A DNA stretch of 64,000 bases, taken from NCBI GenBank assembly GCA_963775825.1, contig CAVZKY010000061.1:139486-203485 (forward strand). Direction: 5' to 3'. Made by a program: the position numbers and the translations under genes. Numbering within the stretch: the stretch's first letter is position 1; each line of letters starts with the position of its first letter. Shown here piece by piece: positions 53,248 through 61,617 of the stretch. This DNA is from Bog-532 sp963775825 (GTDB lineage: Bacteria > Actinomycetota > Actinomycetes > Streptosporangiales > Streptosporangiaceae). The notes under the pieces were generated by a model. The model saw only the letters and a list, made by a program, of their open reading frames with translations, was not told the DNA's origin and made no database searches.

Positions 53248-53669
53248 GCGCGTGCTCCCGCTCGTTTGGCCGGGCTGGCCCGCTCGTTACTCGGCTGGCA
53301 CTGGTTCTCAGGTGGCACTGGCTCTCAGCTAGCACCGGCAAATACATCCGATGTATAGCGCAGCACCGTGCACGCGTCCAGGCCGGCCCGGCTCCGGGCT
53401 CGTCCCGGTAACGTGCTGACTGAGGCGAGCCCGTCGGCCTCCTGTACCGCGATGGTCCGCGAGTACCACGGCCAGCTTGCCGCCGAAGCCGGCGACACCG
53501 CCCTGGCCCGCACCGTGGCCGGCCTGGCGCCGCGCGTTCGGCGTAAGCAGCTACCGCCCAGCCTCGCCGGGGTCAGCTGTTCTCCCAGTTCAGAGAGGGT
53601 TTGTCCGCATCCGGCCGGCGCTTCGCTCAGAGAGAACATGCACAGGAAATTATTTCGGCCTCTTCTTTA
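53248..53669. other. Intergenic region before lon
   Basis: About 420 bases. A weak open frame on the + strand (around 53450-53580, REYHGQLAAEAGDTALARTVAGL) looks helical and alanine-rich but has no family I recognise and no ribosome site, so it is not called as a gene. The lon promoter should lie at the right end, next to the HAIR element. Confidence 0.4.
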
Positions 53670-53688
53670 TTGAGTGTGATTGACTCAA
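53670..53688. promoter_or_regulatory. HAIR operator (HspR site) upstream of lon
   Basis: TTGAGT (53670-53675), seven bases, ACTCAA (53683-53688): a match to the core of the HspR-associated inverted repeat, consensus CTTGAGT-N7-ACTCAAG, lacking only the outermost C and G. It lies 14 bases before the lon start codon. In Streptomyces HspR represses lon, clpB and dnaK operons, and release on heat shock raises expression. This site gives direct support for heat-shock control of lon here. Confidence 0.85.
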
Positions 53689-53702
53689 CTTTTGGAGGCC
53701 AG

Positions 53703-56105
53703 ATGAGCGAACAGCTCACACTGCCGGTGCTGCCCCTGGACGACGAGGTTGTCCTGCCCGGGATGGTGGTGCCGCTTGAGACTTCCCAGCAGGAGGTGCG
53801 GGCCGCGATCGACGCGGCGCGTGTCCCGGCGGCGGCGCGGGTTCCGGGCATCCGGTCCGAGGCCAAGCCCCGCGTCCTGCTGGTGCCCCGGCTTGCCGAC
53901 CGCGGCCTGGCCGGAGTGGGCACGCTGGCCGTTGTCGACCAGGAGGGGCGCCTGCCCGGGGGCGAGCCGGGAGCGGTCCTGCGCGGTATTTCCCGCGTGC
54001 GGATCGGCTCCGGCACGACGGGCTCCGGTGCCGCCCTCTGGGTCGAGGGCACGGTGATCGAAGAGACCGGCCGCGGCGCGCGCGCTGACGAGCTGGCGAA
54101 GGAATACAAGGCGCTGGTCATCGCCATGCTCCAGAACCGCGGGGCCTGGCAGGTCGTGGACGCGATCCAGCAGCTGGACGACCCGTCGGCCATCGCCGAC
54201 CGGTCCGGCTACTCGGCCTACCTGAACGCCGCGCAGAAGCTGCAGATCCTGGAGACCGCGGACCTGGTCGAGCGGCTGGAGCTGATCATCGGCTGGACCA
54301 AGGAGCACATGGCCGAGCTGAACGTCGCGGAGTCGATCCGCAAGGACGTCCAGGAGGGCATGGAGAAGCAGCAGAAGGAATTCCTGCTGCGGCAGCAGCT
54401 CGCGGCGGTCCGCAAGGAGCTCGCCGACCTGTCCGGTGACCCCTCCACCGAGGAGGACGACTACCGGGCCCGGGTCGAGGCGGCCAACCTGCCGGAGGAT
54501 GTGCACAACGCGGCGATGAAGGAAGTCGCGAAGCTGGAGCGCACCGCCGAGCAGTCGCCCGAGGTCGGCTGGATCCGGACCTGGCTGGACACCGTGCTCG
54601 ACATCCCGTGGAACGACCGCACCGAGGACGCCTACGACATCGCCGGAGCCCGGCGGATCCTGGACGAGGACCACACCGGCCTGGATGACGTCAAGGAGCG
54701 CATCGTCGAGTACCTGGCCGTGCGCCAGCGCCGGTCCGACCGCGGCCTGGGCGTGATCGGCGGTCGCCGCAGCGGCGCCGTCCTCGCGCTGGTGGGCCCG
54801 CCCGGCGTCGGTAAGACGTCGCTCGGCGAGTCGGTGGCCCGGGCCATGGGCCGCAAGTTCGTCCGGGTGTCGCTCGGCGGCGTCCGGGACGAGGCGGAGA
54901 TCCGGGGTCACCGGCGTACCTACGTCGGCGCGCTGCCGGGCCGCATCGTCCGGGCCATCCGCGAGGCGGGCTCGATGAACCCGGTCGTCCTGCTCGACGA
55001 GATCGACAAGGTGGGGGCGGATTACCGGGGTGACCCGGCGGCCGCACTGCTCGAGGTCCTCGACCCCGCGCAGAACCACACCTTCCGCGACCACTACCTG
55101 GAGGTCGAACTCGACCTCTCGGACGTGGTGTTCATCGCCACGGCGAACGTGCTGGAGACCGTGCCGGGCCCGCTGCTGGACCGGATGGACCTGGTGCAGC
55201 TGGACGGCTACACCGAGGACGAGAAGGTCGTCATCGCCCGGGACCACCTGCTGCCCCGGCAGCTGTCGAAGTCCGGGCTTGAGCCGGACGAGGTGACGAT
55301 CGGCGAGGACGCTCTGCACATGCTGGCCGCGGAGTACACCAGGGAGGCCGGTGTCCGCTCGCTGGAGCGTGCCATCGCCCGGGTACTGCGGAAGATCGCC
55401 GCGAAGGTGGCGCTGGACCAGGCGACGCTCCCGGTGACCGTGGCCAAGGAGGGCCTGCGGGACTACCTCGGCCGTCCGCGGTTCACCCCGGAGACGAGCC
55501 TCGGCGAGTCCGAGCGCCGGACCTCGGTGCCCGGCGTGGCCACCGGCCTGGCGGTCACCGGAGCGGGTGGCGACGTGCTGTTCATCGAGGCCTCGCTGGC
55601 CGACCCGGAGACGGGTGAGACCGGCGTGACTCTCACCGGACAGCTCGGCGACGTGATGAAGGAGTCGGCCCGGATCGCCCTGTCGTTCCTCCGGTCGCAC
55701 GGCGCGGAGCTGGAGCTCCCGGTCGGCGACCTGAAGGACCGCGGTGTGCACATCCACGTGCCTGCGGGCGCGGTGCCGAAGGACGGGCCGAGTGCCGGTG
55801 TCACGATGACCACCGCCCTGGCCTCGCTGCTGTCGGGCCGGCGGGTCCGCGACGACGTGGCCATGACCGGCGAGGTGTCCCTCACCGGCCGGGTGCTGCC
55901 GATCGGTGGCGTCAAGCAGAAGCTGCTCGCCGCCCACCAGGCTGGCATCACCACGGTGCTGATCCCGAAGCGGAACGAGCCGGATCTCGACGACGTGCCC
56001 GCCGAGGTGCTGGAGAAGCTGACCGTGCACCCGATGACGGATGTGCGGGACGTGCTCCGGCTGGCCCTGGAGCCTGCCACGGCCGAGCACGCGATGGCCG
56101 CCTGA
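53703..56105 (+). CDS. lon: ATP-dependent protease Lon
   Basis: About 800 residues. Lon N-terminal substrate domain (LTLPVLPLDDEVVLPGMVVPL onward), AAA+ ATPase with Walker A GPPGVGKTSLGESVARAMG, Walker B VVLLDEIDKVGADYRGDPA, and the C-terminal protease with catalytic Ser in PKDGPSAGVTM and Lys in GGVKQKLLAAHQAG. The start at ATG 53703 has TTTGGAGG just upstream; longer frames exist without such a site. It degrades misfolded and regulatory proteins in the cytosol. Transcription is probably under HspR through the HAIR site. Followed by two strong hairpins. Intact, the largest unbroken gene of the region. Confidence 0.97.
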   Translation: MSEQLTLPVLPLDDEVVLPGMVVPLETSQQEVRAAIDAARVPAAARVPGIRSEAKPRVLLVPRLADRGLAGVGTLAVVDQEGRLPGGEPGAVLRGISRVRIGSGTTGSGAALWVEGTVIEETGRGARADELAKEYKALVIAMLQNRGAWQVVDAIQQLDDPSAIADRSGYSAYLNAAQKLQILETADLVERLELIIGWTKEHMAELNVAESIRKDVQEGMEKQQKEFLLRQQLAAVRKELADLSGDPSTEEDDYRARVEAANLPEDVHNAAMKEVAKLERTAEQSPEVGWIRTWLDTVLDIPWNDRTEDAYDIAGARRILDEDHTGLDDVKERIVEYLAVRQRRSDRGLGVIGGRRSGAVLALVGPPGVGKTSLGESVARAMGRKFVRVSLGGVRDEAEIRGHRRTYVGALPGRIVRAIREAGSMNPVVLLDEIDKVGADYRGDPAAALLEVLDPAQNHTFRDHYLEVELDLSDVVFIATANVLETVPGPLLDRMDLVQLDGYTEDEKVVIARDHLLPRQLSKSGLEPDEVTIGEDALHMLAAEYTREAGVRSLERAIARVLRKIAAKVALDQATLPVTVAKEGLRDYLGRPRFTPETSLGESERRTSVPGVATGLAVTGAGGDVLFIEASLADPETGETGVTLTGQLGDVMKESARIALSFLRSHGAELELPVGDLKDRGVHIHVPAGAVPKDGPSAGVTMTTALASLLSGRRVRDDVAMTGEVSLTGRVLPIGGVKQKLLAAHQAGITTVLIPKRNEPDLDDVPAEVLEKLTVHPMTDVRDVLRLALEPATAEHAMAA

Positions 56106-56128
56106 CCGGGCCACCCGGTAGACAAGCT

Positions 56129-56157
56129 GGCCCCCGGCCCGTACAGGTCCGGGGGCC
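56129..56157 (+). terminator. Hairpin after lon
   Basis: GGCCCCCGG (56129-56137) pairs with CCGGGGGCC (56149-56157) over a perfect nine-base stem with an 11-base loop, 23 bases after the lon stop. No T-run follows. Likely the lon terminator. Confidence 0.65.
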
Positions 56158-56160
56158 GGC

Positions 56161-56226
56161 GCGGGCCTGCCCAGGTGCTGTTTCATTGATTCGTAAATGA
56201 AACCGAATGCACCTGGCCAGGCCCGC
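56161..56226. repeat. 66-bp inverted repeat between lon and zur
   Basis: Outer arms GCGGGCCTGCCCAGGTGC (56161-56178) and GCACCTGGCCAGGCCCGC (56209-56226) pair with one mismatch in 18. Inside, GTTTCATT (56180-56187) pairs with AATGAAAC (56196-56203), separated by GATTCGTA. The structure could terminate transcription of zur, which ends only a few bases away on the reverse strand, or both genes. Confidence 0.7.
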
Positions 56227-56232
56227 GCGCCG

Positions 56233-56687
56233 TTACCGGCCCGTGGCCGGGCTGACACAGCACAGCTGGGGCACAGGCCGAAGAGCTCGACCGTGTGGCC
56301 CACGTCGGTGAATCCGGCGTCGCGGGCGACCCGCTCGGCCCACTGCTCGACCGCCCGGCCCTCCACCTCGACGCTCGTGCCGCAGTTCCGGCAGGTCAGA
56401 TGGTGATGATGGGCGCTCGTCTCGCACCGGCGGTAGAGGGTCTCGCCGCTGTCGTCGCGGATGGCGTCGACCGCGCCTTCGTCGCTGAGCACCTGGAGGT
56501 GGCGGTAGACAGTGGTGAGCCCGATGTGCTCTCCCCGCCGCCGCAGCTCGGCGTGGATCTGCTGGGCGCTGCAGAAGCCGGGGAGGTTTTCCAGCGCCGC
56601 CGCGAGCGCCGCCGCCTGCTTGGTGCCGCGCACCTTGGTACCGCGGGGCGCGGGTCCGGTGGCGGGTTCCGGCTTTGACGTGGTCAC
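56233..56687 (-). CDS. zur: Zinc uptake regulator (Fur/Zur family), 3' end disturbed
   Basis: A Fur-family metalloregulator of about 140-150 residues. N-terminal winged helix: AALAAALENLPGFCSAQQIHAEL and GLTTVYRHLQVLSDEGAVDAI; metal sites: TSAHHHHLTCRNCGTSVEV (His cluster and first CxxC) and LFGLCPSCA (second CxxC). In the main frame there is no stop where the family normally ends, right after CPSCA; the frame runs on through the hairpins and antisense to lon. One base shifted, a TAA at 56233 closes the gene, so a small 3' indel is likely. GTG 56687 gives a sensible start; TTG 56702 is also possible. Divergent from znuA; represses znuACB when zinc is sufficient. Confidence 0.85.
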
Positions 56688-56727
56688 AACCGCACCGTAC
56701 AACCTCGCTTTGACGGCTCCAAATAGA

Positions 56728-56740
56728 AATGATTATCATT
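56728..56740. promoter_or_regulatory. Zur/Fur-type operator between zur and znuA
   Basis: AATGATTATCATT is symmetric around its central base (AATGAT-T-ATCATT) and resembles the core of Fur/Zur boxes (GATAATGATAATCATTATC type). It lies 40 bases from the zur start and directly before the znuA ATG, so bound Zur would block znuA translation-site access and transcription. Supported by the functional pairing of the two divergent genes. Confidence 0.8.
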
Positions 56741-57682
56741 ATGGCCATGCGCCGACTTAGTCAGTCCCTGGCTGCTGCCGTCGCCCTCGGTGCCGCCCTG
56801 CTCACCGCCGCCTGCTCCGCCGGCATCGCGGCCGGACCGTCGGCCAGTTCCGGCCACGCCATCGTGGCCGTCGGCGCGGAAAACGAATACGCCAGCGTCA
56901 TCCAGCAGGTTGGTGGCAAGTACGTCACGACGTCGGCCGTCATGAGCAACCCGAACACCGACCCGCACACGTTCGAGGCCAGCACGAGCGTGGCCCGCGA
57001 AGTCAGCGCAGCCCAGCTGGTCGTGCAGAACGGCGTCGGTTACGACACGTTCATGAACACGATCGAGCGGGCCGTGCCCGACGCCGGCCGCAAGGTCATC
57101 GACGTGCAGAATCTGCTCGGCCTGCCGGACAGCACGCCGAACCCGCACCTGTGGTACAAGCCGTCCACGATGCCGGCCGTGGCCAACGCCGTCGCCGCGG
57201 ACCTGGCTTCGCTGCAGCCCGCACATGCCTCGTACTTCAGGGCCAACGCGCGTACCTTCATCGGGTCGCTCGCCGCGTGGGACCAGGCCGTCGCCGCGTT
57301 CAAGGCTAAGTATCCGGACACCCCGGTCGCGGTTACCGAGCCGGTCGCGGACTACATGCTGCAGGCTGCGGGGGCCGACATCATGACCCCGTTCGCCTTC
57401 CAGGCCGACATCATGAACGGCGTGGACCCCTCGGCCCAGGACGTCGCGCTGGAACGGAGCCTGTTCACCCAGCACAAGGTGAAGGTCTTTCTCTACAACC
57501 AGCAGGTGACCGATAGCCTGACGGAGTCGTTTATCTCGCTGGCCCAGCGCAACGGCGTCCCGGTCGTGGGGGTCTACGAGACAATGCCAACGCCCGGCTA
57601 CACCTACCAGACCTGGATGCTGGCCGAGACCAACGACATTCAGCAGGCCGTAGCCCACAAGAAGTCGGCAGCGAAACTGTGA
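56741..57682 (+). CDS. znuA: Zinc ABC transporter substrate-binding lipoprotein (ZnuA)
   Basis: About 313 residues. Lipoprotein signal peptide with lipobox LTAAC (Cys about residue 24). Cluster A-I fold: AVGAENEYASVIQQVGG, metal-binding His in NTDPHTFEAS and PNPHLWYKPS, then AVTEPVADYMLQAAGA, and a C-terminal YETMPTPGYTYQTWM segment. It binds zinc outside the membrane and passes it to the ZnuB permeases. No long His-rich loop is present. ATG 56741 and ATG 56747 are the realistic starts; an ATG at 56729 lies within the operator and gives an unlikely MIII start. No clear ribosome site, so a leaderless or short-leader mRNA is possible. Its stop overlaps znuC as GTGA. Confidence 0.9.
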   Translation: MAMRRLSQSLAAAVALGAALLTAACSAGIAAGPSASSGHAIVAVGAENEYASVIQQVGGKYVTTSAVMSNPNTDPHTFEASTSVAREVSAAQLVVQNGVGYDTFMNTIERAVPDAGRKVIDVQNLLGLPDSTPNPHLWYKPSTMPAVANAVAADLASLQPAHASYFRANARTFIGSLAAWDQAVAAFKAKYPDTPVAVTEPVADYMLQAAGADIMTPFAFQADIMNGVDPSAQDVALERSLFTQHKVKVFLYNQQVTDSLTESFISLAQRNGVPVVGVYETMPTPGYTYQTWMLAETNDIQQAVAHKKSAAKL

Positions 57683-58560
57683 CGTCCACCAGCGCGCGCC
57701 TTCCCCGCTCCGACGAGCTGCTCCGGCTCGACGGGATCAGCGTCCGGCTGTCCGGCCGCCAGATCCTGAAGGACGTCAGCTTCGCCGTCCGGCCGGGGGA
57801 GTTCACCGGCCTCATCGGGCCGAACGGTGCAGGCAAGACCACGATCCTGCGGGTGATCCTCGGGCTCCAGCCGCCGTCCTCGGGCACGGTCACCGTGGCA
57901 GGCTCCGAGCCCGGCCAGCGGCCCGGGCGGCGGCGCCGGCGCCCGGTGGTCGGGTACGTGCCGCAGAAGCTCCTGATCGAGCCCGACATGCCGCTACGCG
58001 TGCGGGACGTGGTGGCCCTGGGCATCGACGGCAACCGGCTTGGCATACCGTTGCCGTCCCGGGCCCGGCGCGACCTGGTTGCCGAGACGCTGCGGGCGGT
58101 CGGGGCGGACGGCTACGCCGACGCCCGGGTGGGTGAGCTGTCCGGTGGCGAGCAGCAGCGGGTGATGATCGCGCACGCGCTGATCAGCTCCCCACGACTA
58201 TTGCTGCTGGACGAGCCGCTCGCCAACCTGGACATCCGCAGCGCCCAGGGCATCGTCGCCATTCTGGCCCGGCTGGCGCATGAGCAGCGGATCGCGATCC
58301 TGATCTCCGCGCACGACATGAACCCGCTGGCGCAGGTGATGGACCGGATCGTCTACGTGGCGGCCGGCCGCGCCGCGGTGGGCAGCAGCGAGGAGGTCCT
58401 GCGCACCGACGTGCTGAGCAGTTTGTACGGCCAGCACGTGGACGTGCTGCACGTGCACGGCCGGGTGGTGATCGTGGCAGGCGAGGACGACGAGGACACC
58501 GGCAGCCCCGGCGACCTGGACCGGCAGCCGGACAGCGTGTACGGCAGCGGAGCCGCGTGA
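57679..58560 (+). CDS. znuC: Zinc ABC transporter ATP-binding protein (ZnuC)
   Basis: About 293 residues. Walker A GPNGAGKTTIL, Q-loop YVPQK, ABC signature LSGGEQQRV, Walker B LLLLDEPLANLD and H-loop ISAHDMNPL, all intact. It powers zinc import with the downstream permeases. The C-terminus has an acidic stretch (AGEDDEDTGSPGDLD). GTG 57679 overlaps the znuA stop. The ABC signature and MDRIVYV region fit the metal-type (FecCD-unrelated, ZnuC/AztA) importers. Intact. Confidence 0.93.
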   Translation: MTSTSARLPRSDELLRLDGISVRLSGRQILKDVSFAVRPGEFTGLIGPNGAGKTTILRVILGLQPPSSGTVTVAGSEPGQRPGRRRRRPVVGYVPQKLLIEPDMPLRVRDVVALGIDGNRLGIPLPSRARRDLVAETLRAVGADGYADARVGELSGGEQQRVMIAHALISSPRLLLLDEPLANLDIRSAQGIVAILARLAHEQRIAILISAHDMNPLAQVMDRIVYVAAGRAAVGSSEEVLRTDVLSSLYGQHVDVLHVHGRVVIVAGEDDEDTGSPGDLDRQPDSVYGSGAA

Positions 58561-58566
58561 GCCGCC

Positions 58567-59506
58567 ATGGAGCACTTCTTCCACTACCTTTTTGAGCCCG
58601 GGCTGGCGTCGAGCGGGCCGGTGCGCGTCGCGCTGCTGGTTGGCACGGTGGTGGCGGTCACCTCAGGCGTCGTCGGCGTGTTCACCGTGACCCGCGGCCA
58701 GTCCTTCGCCGGGCACGCGCTGGCCGACGTGGCCACGACCGGCGGTTCCGGCGCCTTCCTCATCGGTCTCAACCAGTTCTGGGGCTTCCTGGCCTTCGGG
58801 ATCGGCGCGGCCGCCTTCCTGGAGATCATCGGCGTCCAGCGCCGCGCGTGGCCGCGACGTCGCGACCGGGGTCGTCCTCGGCGCCGGGCTCGGTCTGGCC
58901 GCGCTCTTCCTGTACCTGGACGCGACCAGGACCAGCACCACGGGCGCGTCGTTCACGGTGCTGTTTGGGTCGATCTTCGTTATCGCGTCCTCGACCGTCC
59001 CGGCCCTGATCGCTTCCGGCCTGATCGCGCTGCTGGTCGTGGTGGTGCTGTCCCGGGTCCTGCTGCTGAGTTCACTCAGCCCGGATATCGCCGCGGTCCG
59101 GGGCGTGCCGGTGCGCGCGGTCGGCGCGGCCTACCTGATCGCGCTGGCCATCTCGGTCTCGCTGTCCGCGGTGGCCATCGGCGCCGTGCTGAGCACGGCG
59201 CTGCTGATCGGTCCGGCCGCCACCGCGCTGCGGCTCGCCAAGGGCCCCGTCCGCGCGATGGCCGTCTCGGCGCTGATCGGCGTGGTCGCCACCTGGCTGG
59301 GCATCCTGCTGGCCTACGACAGCTACGACTGGCCGCCGCACGGGCACGGCTGGCCGGTGAGCTTCTTCATCGTCGCCCTCGTGGTGATCTTCTACCTGCT
59401 CAGCTACCTGCGCCGACCGTCCCGGTCCCGTTCCGCCCGGACCGCATCCGGCGCCGCCGCGGCCCACTCCCGTTCCGAGGAGGGGGCATGTTCAGCGGCT
59501 TCATGA
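58567..59506 (+). pseudogene. znuB: Zinc ABC transporter permease 1 (ZnuB), one frameshift
   Basis: ATG 58567 starts MEHFFHYLFEP; helices ALLVGTVVAVTSGVVGVFTVTRGQSFAGHALADVATTGG follow. At about 58845-58860 the frame changes and continues GRDVATGVVLGAGLGLAALFLYLD and VLFGSIFVIASSTVPALIASG, SLSPDIAAVRGVPVRAVGAAYLI, LLIGPAATALRLAKGPVRAM to the end at 59506. These are typical ABC-3 permease motifs. One indel interrupts it; the second permease (59488) is intact and overlaps its end. Permeases of this type form dimers, so with copy 1 lost copy 2 might still make a homodimer. Confidence 0.82.
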
Positions 59507-60333
59507 TGAACACCTGGATCGCGGCGACAATCGTCGCGGTCATTGCCGGAGTGGTCGGTTTCTTCGCCGTGCTGCGCGGTTCGACGTTCGCCGCCCACGC
59601 CATCCCGAACGGTGCCTTCGCCGGCGCGGCCGGGGCGAGCCTGCTGGGCATCAGCACCCTGGTTGGCCTGGTGGTTTTCTCGGTGGCCGGGGCCCTCGGG
59701 ATCGGTGCGTTCGGCCGCCGCGCCCGGCACGACGTGGCCACCGCGCTGGCCCTGGTCCTGATGCTGGGGCTCGGCGCCCTGTTCATCAGCGTAAGCACCG
59801 AGTACGCGCAGGAGACGTACTCGCTGCTGTTCGGCGAGGTGTTCGGCGTCAGTCCCGATGAGCTGCTGCCGATCGCGATCCTGGGCGCGGCGAGCATCCT
59901 GGCCATCGGCGTCATTTTCCGGCCGCTGATGCTCTCGTCCGCCATGCCCGAGGTCGCCGAGGCCCGCGGGGTGAGCTCGGCCCGGATGGAGATGGTGTTC
60001 CTGCTGATCATGGCCCTGGCCACCAGCATGACGGTACCGGTGGTGGGAGCCCTGCTGATGTTCAGCCTGATGATCGGCCCCGCCGCCGCGGCCCGGTCGT
60101 TCACGCCCCGGCCCGGACTTGCGATCGTCCTGTCCATCGCCTTCGGCCTGGCCACCGTCTGGACCGGGATCGCGGTCTCGTACGTGACCAACTGGCCGCT
60201 CGGCTTCTTCGTCGGGGTCCTGGGCGCCGTCTTCTACCTGGCCGGCCGGGCCTGGGCCACGCTCCGGCGCACCCGGGCCGTCCGCGCCGCGGGCCCGGGC
60301 CGCCCCGTCCAGGTCACCGCACAGCCCGCATGA
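59488..60333 (+). CDS. Zinc ABC transporter permease 2
   Basis: About 281 residues, ABC-3 family, seven or eight membrane helices: TWIAATIVAVIAGVVGFFAVLRGSTFAAHAIPNGAFAGAAG, GALGIGAFGRRARHDVATAL, SLLFGEVFGVSPDEL, MPEVAEARGVSSARMEMVFL and GALLMFSLMIGPAAAARSF. ATG 59488 has GAGGAGGGGG upstream and overlaps the end of the first permease gene, so the operon zur-divergent znuA-znuC-znuB-znuB2 is tightly packed. Intact. Confidence 0.9.
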   Translation: MFSGFMMNTWIAATIVAVIAGVVGFFAVLRGSTFAAHAIPNGAFAGAAGASLLGISTLVGLVVFSVAGALGIGAFGRRARHDVATALALVLMLGLGALFISVSTEYAQETYSLLFGEVFGVSPDELLPIAILGAASILAIGVIFRPLMLSSAMPEVAEARGVSSARMEMVFLLIMALATSMTVPVVGALLMFSLMIGPAAAARSFTPRPGLAIVLSIAFGLATVWTGIAVSYVTNWPLGFFVGVLGAVFYLAGRAWATLRRTRAVRAAGPGRPVQVTAQPA

Positions 60334-61617
60334 CCCACGAGCCGACCACGGCGGAAGCCGGGCCGGCCGTCCCGGGGGACGTCGGCCGGAGCCAGCAGCG
60401 CTGGCTGCGTGAGCGGGACTACCTGAACGCACACCGGCACGACCTGATCCCGCTGGCGCAGCCGTGCTACCCGCAATCCTGGCGGGTGGCCGGCATGCCG
60501 CTGCTGGCCCGGCCGCAGTGGCGGCCTGCTGAGCCGGTCCCGCTAGAGGCCGTCACGCTGTCCTGGCGCCCCGGCCGGCCGGGTATGGCGGTTGACCCGG
60601 TTCAGCCCGGCTCGCTCGAGGGTGTACGCCCGCTGCGCGCCGACGGCACCCGCTTCGGGTCGTACGCCGAGGCGCTCGCCGCCCTCCGCCCGCCCCGGCT
60701 GCTGGAGAACCGCAGCTGCTACCGGCTGCTGGCGGCCGAATTCCGGCGGCCGGGCCCCGGCTCGGGTTCGGCGCGAATCGCTACTTCGACCTGATCAACG
60801 TCAGCGAGGCCGTCGCCCATGAGACGGCGGCCTGGGTGCTCGCTCACCCGGACCGGGTGATCGGCCCGCGCCCGGACGAGTTGCCGCTGCGGTCGGCGAT
60901 CGGCGACCCGCTCGACCTGGCCCGGCGCTCGGTCACCACCGGCATCGCCACGCTGATCCTGCGCCTGGACCGCGGGGCAGGAACGGCCCAGATGCTCCTG
61001 CACTGGCGGGATCCGGCGAGTGTCGCGGTCAACGGTGGGCTCTACCAGGTCGCGCCGGCCTGCATGTCCAGCCCTCGGGCGAAGCCAGCGGGAACCTGGC
61101 CAACGACCTCAGCCTGTGGCGGGCCATCGCCCGGGAAGTGTCCGAGGAACTGCTCGGCACCAGCGAGGACTACGGCAGTGACCAGGCGCCGATCGAGTAC
61201 GAGCGCTGGCCGTTCTTCGCCGCGCTGAGCGGCGCCCGGCAGGCCGGGACGCTTCGGGGTTACTGGCTCGGGGCTGGCGCCGACCCGCTGACCCTGGACG
61301 TCGACCTGCTGACCGTCCTCGTCTTCGACGCGGAGTTCTTCGACGCGGAGTTTGGCGGCCTGGTGTCGGCCAACGAGGAGGGGCACATGCTCACCGGCGG
61401 CACCGGCGCTGGGGCGGCCGCCGCTGGCGAGGTGGGTATCGAGTTCACCGCGGCCAACGTGGACCGTTTCACCAGCGTCGAGGCCATGCAGCCGGCCGGC
61501 GCGGCGATCCTGCGGCTGGCCTGGCGGCACCGGGACGTGCTGCTGGGACGGCTGACCGGGCGCCGCGGTCGCAACCCGGCCTCGCGAGTGCCCGCGGACG
61601 CGGGCCAGTATGGAGGC
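60330..61617 (+). pseudogene. Unrecognised protein with Nudix-like half motif, frameshifted
   Basis: ATG 60330 (ATGA overlap with permease stop) opens a protein of about 430 codons broken near 60770 and 61070. Pieces: QQRWLRERDYLNAHRHDLIPLAQ and GTRFGSYAEALAALRPPRLLENRSCYRLL; FDLINVSEAVAHETAAWVLAHPDR and GIATLILRLDRGAGTAQMLLHWRDPASVAVNGGLYQVAPA; then NLANDLSLWRAIAREVSEELLGTSEDYGSDQAPIEYERW. REVSEELLG resembles the REUXEE part of a Nudix box, though the first Glu is missing, so catalysis is doubtful. A similar domain occurs in Streptomyces regulatory proteins, as I remember it. Its frame runs straight into the next gene without a stop. Confidence 0.55.

Noticed and set aside
53368..53673. Possible small gene of about 100 codons before lon
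   Set aside because: No ribosome-binding site, no known family, and the frame runs through the HAIR-proximal leader; not enough support.
53685..56232. Very long reverse-strand frame continuing from zur through the whole of lon
   Set aside because: Antisense to the well-supported lon gene; no family motifs beyond zur itself.
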